Positions 61,850-64,000 of a stretch of 64,000 nucleotides of DNA are shown here, piece by piece. Position numbers and translations under genes: made by a program. Below the pieces are notes generated by a model, which saw nothing but the letters and a program-made list of their open reading frames with translations, did not search any database and was not told the DNA's origin. Within the stretch, counting starts at the first letter, position 1; every line of letters begins with the position of its first letter. Source of the DNA: Myxocyprinus asiaticus (lineage: Eukaryota > Chordata > Actinopteri > Cypriniformes > Catostomidae); the NCBI RefSeq assembly GCF_019703515.2, contig NC_059372.1, positions 26,412,431-26,476,430 on the forward strand. Reading direction: 5' to 3'.

Positions 61850-62132
61850 CCGGCTCATCAAGTGGAGGAAGGGCAACGTCTTTGCGCCTTTGTTCCGATT
61901 CGCAACAGCTCGATTTTTGTTTTAACACTGCAGGATGGGTCCTGGTTAGGAATACTGTGGAAATAAGGAAACATTAAGATTTTGGGGGAGAGCTGATGCG
62001 GCTCAGGGGCGATCGGCGGCCCGCTGCCGTGTCTGAAGCCTGGGGCTGAGTTAAGTCGCAGTCGCTGCGGCTCCGCTACGGAGAAGGACACGACGTCGTA
62101 GACTCCTCATAACAGAGCAGCATCAAAGCAAC
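61850..62132 (+). promoter_or_regulatory. usp19: CpG-rich promoter and untranslated exon 1 of usp19
   Basis: CpG dinucleotides are sparse for most of the window but frequent from about 61700 to 62340, e.g. the gcggcccgctgccg and gtcgcagtcgctgcgg stretches near 62020-62070. A consensus donor aac/gtaagc at 62132/62133 fits the end of a non-coding first exon whose acceptor is the one before 63125. The exact transcription start is not visible. The region could also regulate lamb2's far end, but I see no reason to prefer that. Confidence 0.6.
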
Positions 62133-63280
62133 GTAAGCTCTCATGAAACAATCGTCGTCATGTCTAGACCTCATATAATGCCTCTGTTTGATTACAAATG
62201 TAAATACTGTTGACAGCGCCGCACCACCCGACCTTGCGGCATAGCCAAGCGCGTGATTAGCTCGCGCTTGCGGGAGCCGGTCGAAGAGCGAGAGGCCTCG
62301 AGCTGCACTCTTCTCACTGGAACAGACTCTTAGCTCGCCCTTCACTTAAAACGGCTAAACCGACTTCCCTACGACTAGCAAACGATGTAAAGAAATGACA
62401 ACCCTCTAACTAACGATATATGGCACTAGTAGAACGTATATTAACGTTAAGGGTCAGTTTGAGGTTGAAATGCTAGTTAGTGTAAGGAAAGACTTTGGTG
62501 TGATATCGAGTCAGACAGGCTAAGCTAGCGGGAGCATTACAGTTTTATAAGCGGTTTGAGTTTCCATGGCTGCAGTCTTCTCATACGACAACTGAATTAG
62601 AGAACAAAAGGTGGAAATTATCGTAGATACTGTTTATTTATTTTTTTATTCACAATATAATTTGATATAGAAAATGTTTCTGTTCTTGCCTATAGCTTCG
62701 TTTTAAATAATAACAGCCTACTGTGTCATTACAGTATCGGTATTGATGGCCAGACAATTCATATTTTTTCATAAACAGCCAGAGGTTGTTTTACAATACA
62801 CTGGGTGTGTTGGAATCAACATGGTTTGTTAAATATCCCGAAGTGTCTTTAAGCGATGTAGACACATGTCGAAGGGAATCCTCTTGTATTATGCTAACCC
62901 ATAGATGCATTTGTTTACTCCCTTTTTGTTGTGATTTTACTGGTGTTAACTGTGATTCTAAGTTCTCATTTAACCCCAATATATCTTTACTTCATATCTT
63001 CCTTTTATTTGCCACTCTAATGGTAGAAAAAGTGTTAATTCTTGTAATGGATGAATTTATTGTGAATCATCTAGAGTTAACTGTTCATTTTACATTACAT
63101 TAATTACTGTCCTCTTGTTCACAGTCTCTCTGATTCTCTTCTGGGAGTGCCCTCACGTGCAACGCCGCCAAGATAGCTGGACCGGGCAGGAAACGGCACA
63201 GCTCAGATCCAGACCCCTGTGGAAGTGGCTCCGGGAGCGAGGTGGGCGACGGCCAACTCGTTAGTGGCAAGTGGCTGAAG

Positions 63281-63446
63281 ATGGCCAGCAGCAGTACAGG
63301 TCCCAGTGAATCGGGCCGAAGACGAGGTCAGAGAGGACCTGACGACACGGCCAGCACAAGCAAAAAGAAGCAGAAGGATAGAGTCAATCAGGAGAGCAAG
63401 GAGGCCAAGCGGATGACCTCAGTTACCAACACAGAGACTAGGAAAG
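63281..63446 (+). CDS. usp19: usp19, ubiquitin carboxyl-terminal hydrolase 19, first coding exon (partial gene)
   Basis: USP19 is a deubiquitinase, anchored in the endoplasmic reticulum membrane in one isoform, acting in ER-associated degradation and muscle protein turnover (family knowledge). The exon (63125-63446, acceptor gttcacag) starts coding at ATG 63281 in strong Kozak context (aagATGg). An in-frame TGA near 63131 and no earlier in-frame ATG decide this start. The peptide contains SKKKQKDRVNQESKE, matching the N-terminus of mammalian USP19 (SKKKQKDRANQESKD). The donor gtgctg at 63447 is weak, so the exon end is provisional; phase 1. The CS and catalytic domains lie beyond the window. 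The place downstream of lamb2 on the same strand equals the mammalian order. Confidence 0.82.
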
Positions 63447-64000
63447 GTGCTGTGTGATCTTAGTTTGTAAACACTCATAAAAGTAATCATTTGATCTCAT
63501 ATGAGGCCTTGAATGCAATTTTTTTTATGGCCTTTGAAGTCTAGTTTGGCTTTTCACTCCACATGCCATGCTTATTCTTAATAGTCAAACTATCCAGACC
63601 TAGACAGAAATTTGATTCAAATGCTTTGTGGAAGAGAAAGAAAAAGTATAGGTTGTGCTGAATTTGTTGCCGCAGTGATATCTATTATCAGGTACAGATA
63701 GAAACAAATAGACCAGACAGTGATGGTGATAGTGGTGCAGTGTCCTTTTTGACCATTTGTTTCAGACCAGTGACTTGGGGTTAAAATCATTAAGGTATAT
63801 AGTCTATGTCCTATTTTCATGTGCGCTGCTGGGCTGGTTTCCAATCAACTACACAGTGTAGGAAACGGGGAACTGGAAAGTTGACAGAAAACTGTATGTG
63901 AGACAAACAGACTTGCAGTACGAATGAGACGTGTGATTGGTCTGCTCTGTTATTCAGTATTTATATAGTCATGGCACAAAGTTTGTAGGTGTAGATTTAG

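Noticed and set aside
62076..62345. Minus-strand ORF in the CpG-rich region
   Set aside because: No recognisable protein; high GC makes chance ORFs likely, and the region fits the usp19 promoter and exon 1.
63242..63280. Upstream GTG-led extension of the usp19 frame
   Set aside because: Vertebrate translation rarely starts at GTG, and the ATG at 63281 has strong context and matches the N-terminus of USP19.

Overview
The window is nuclear DNA of a teleost fish, most likely a cyprinid (carp/goldfish/barb group). Two points support this: a vertebrate-style split gene with GT..AG introns, and dense interspersed repeats of kinds common in cyprinid genomes (short inverted-repeat elements ending aaagggatagttcaccc, Tc1/mariner, hAT, Harbinger, DIRS-like and L1/Tx1-like elements). 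The species cannot be named from sequence alone.

The main gene is a complete laminin beta-2 chain gene (lamb2), + strand, start codon about 14294 to stop codon 59966. I placed 32 coding exons by reading splice sites and codon phase. Their summed length is 5412 nt, which is 1803 codons plus a stop, against about 1798 residues in human LAMB2. The order is signal peptide, LN domain, LE repeats 1-5, laminin IV type B domain, LE repeats 6-13, coiled-coil domain II, six-cysteine alpha loop, coiled-coil domain I and a terminal cysteine. Diagnostic stretches ([12 protein letters not shown], the CGAPGDAPC loop, end IYNTCQ) match beta-2 rather than beta-1. About 2 kb downstream on the same strand lie a CpG-rich promoter, an untranslated first exon and the first coding exon of usp19 (about 61.85-63.45 kb); the gene runs off the right edge. 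The LAMB2-USP19 order and orientation are the same as in mammals and support both calls.

Layout: 1-3956, two DIRS-like copies (one cut by the window edge, one with an intact 446-codon gag-like ORF but no reverse transcriptase). 3957-14290, upstream non-coding DNA with a piggyBac-like element carrying a 68-bp palindrome and a Tc1 relic nested in a MITE. 14294-14849, the first two lamb2 exons. 14850-28539, a 13.7-kb intron holding a Sleeping Beauty-type Tc1, a 6.1-kb hAT-type insertion with a decayed Ty3/gypsy pol inside, and a second Tc1 inserted into a MITE. 28540-34201, exons 3-8 with a Harbinger-type element. 34202-39331, an intron carrying a degenerate L1/Tx1 LINE. 39332-59966, exons 9-32, including an out-of-order partial copy of the LE exon 21 at 46.3-46.8 kb. 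60-64 kb, the lamb2 3' end and the usp19 5' end.

I found no unknown multi-gene system, RNA gene, CRISPR array or operon. The most interesting observations are the duplicated LE exon fragment, which would cause a premature stop if spliced in, and the nested transposon architecture that makes this gene several times longer than its roughly 12-kb human counterpart.
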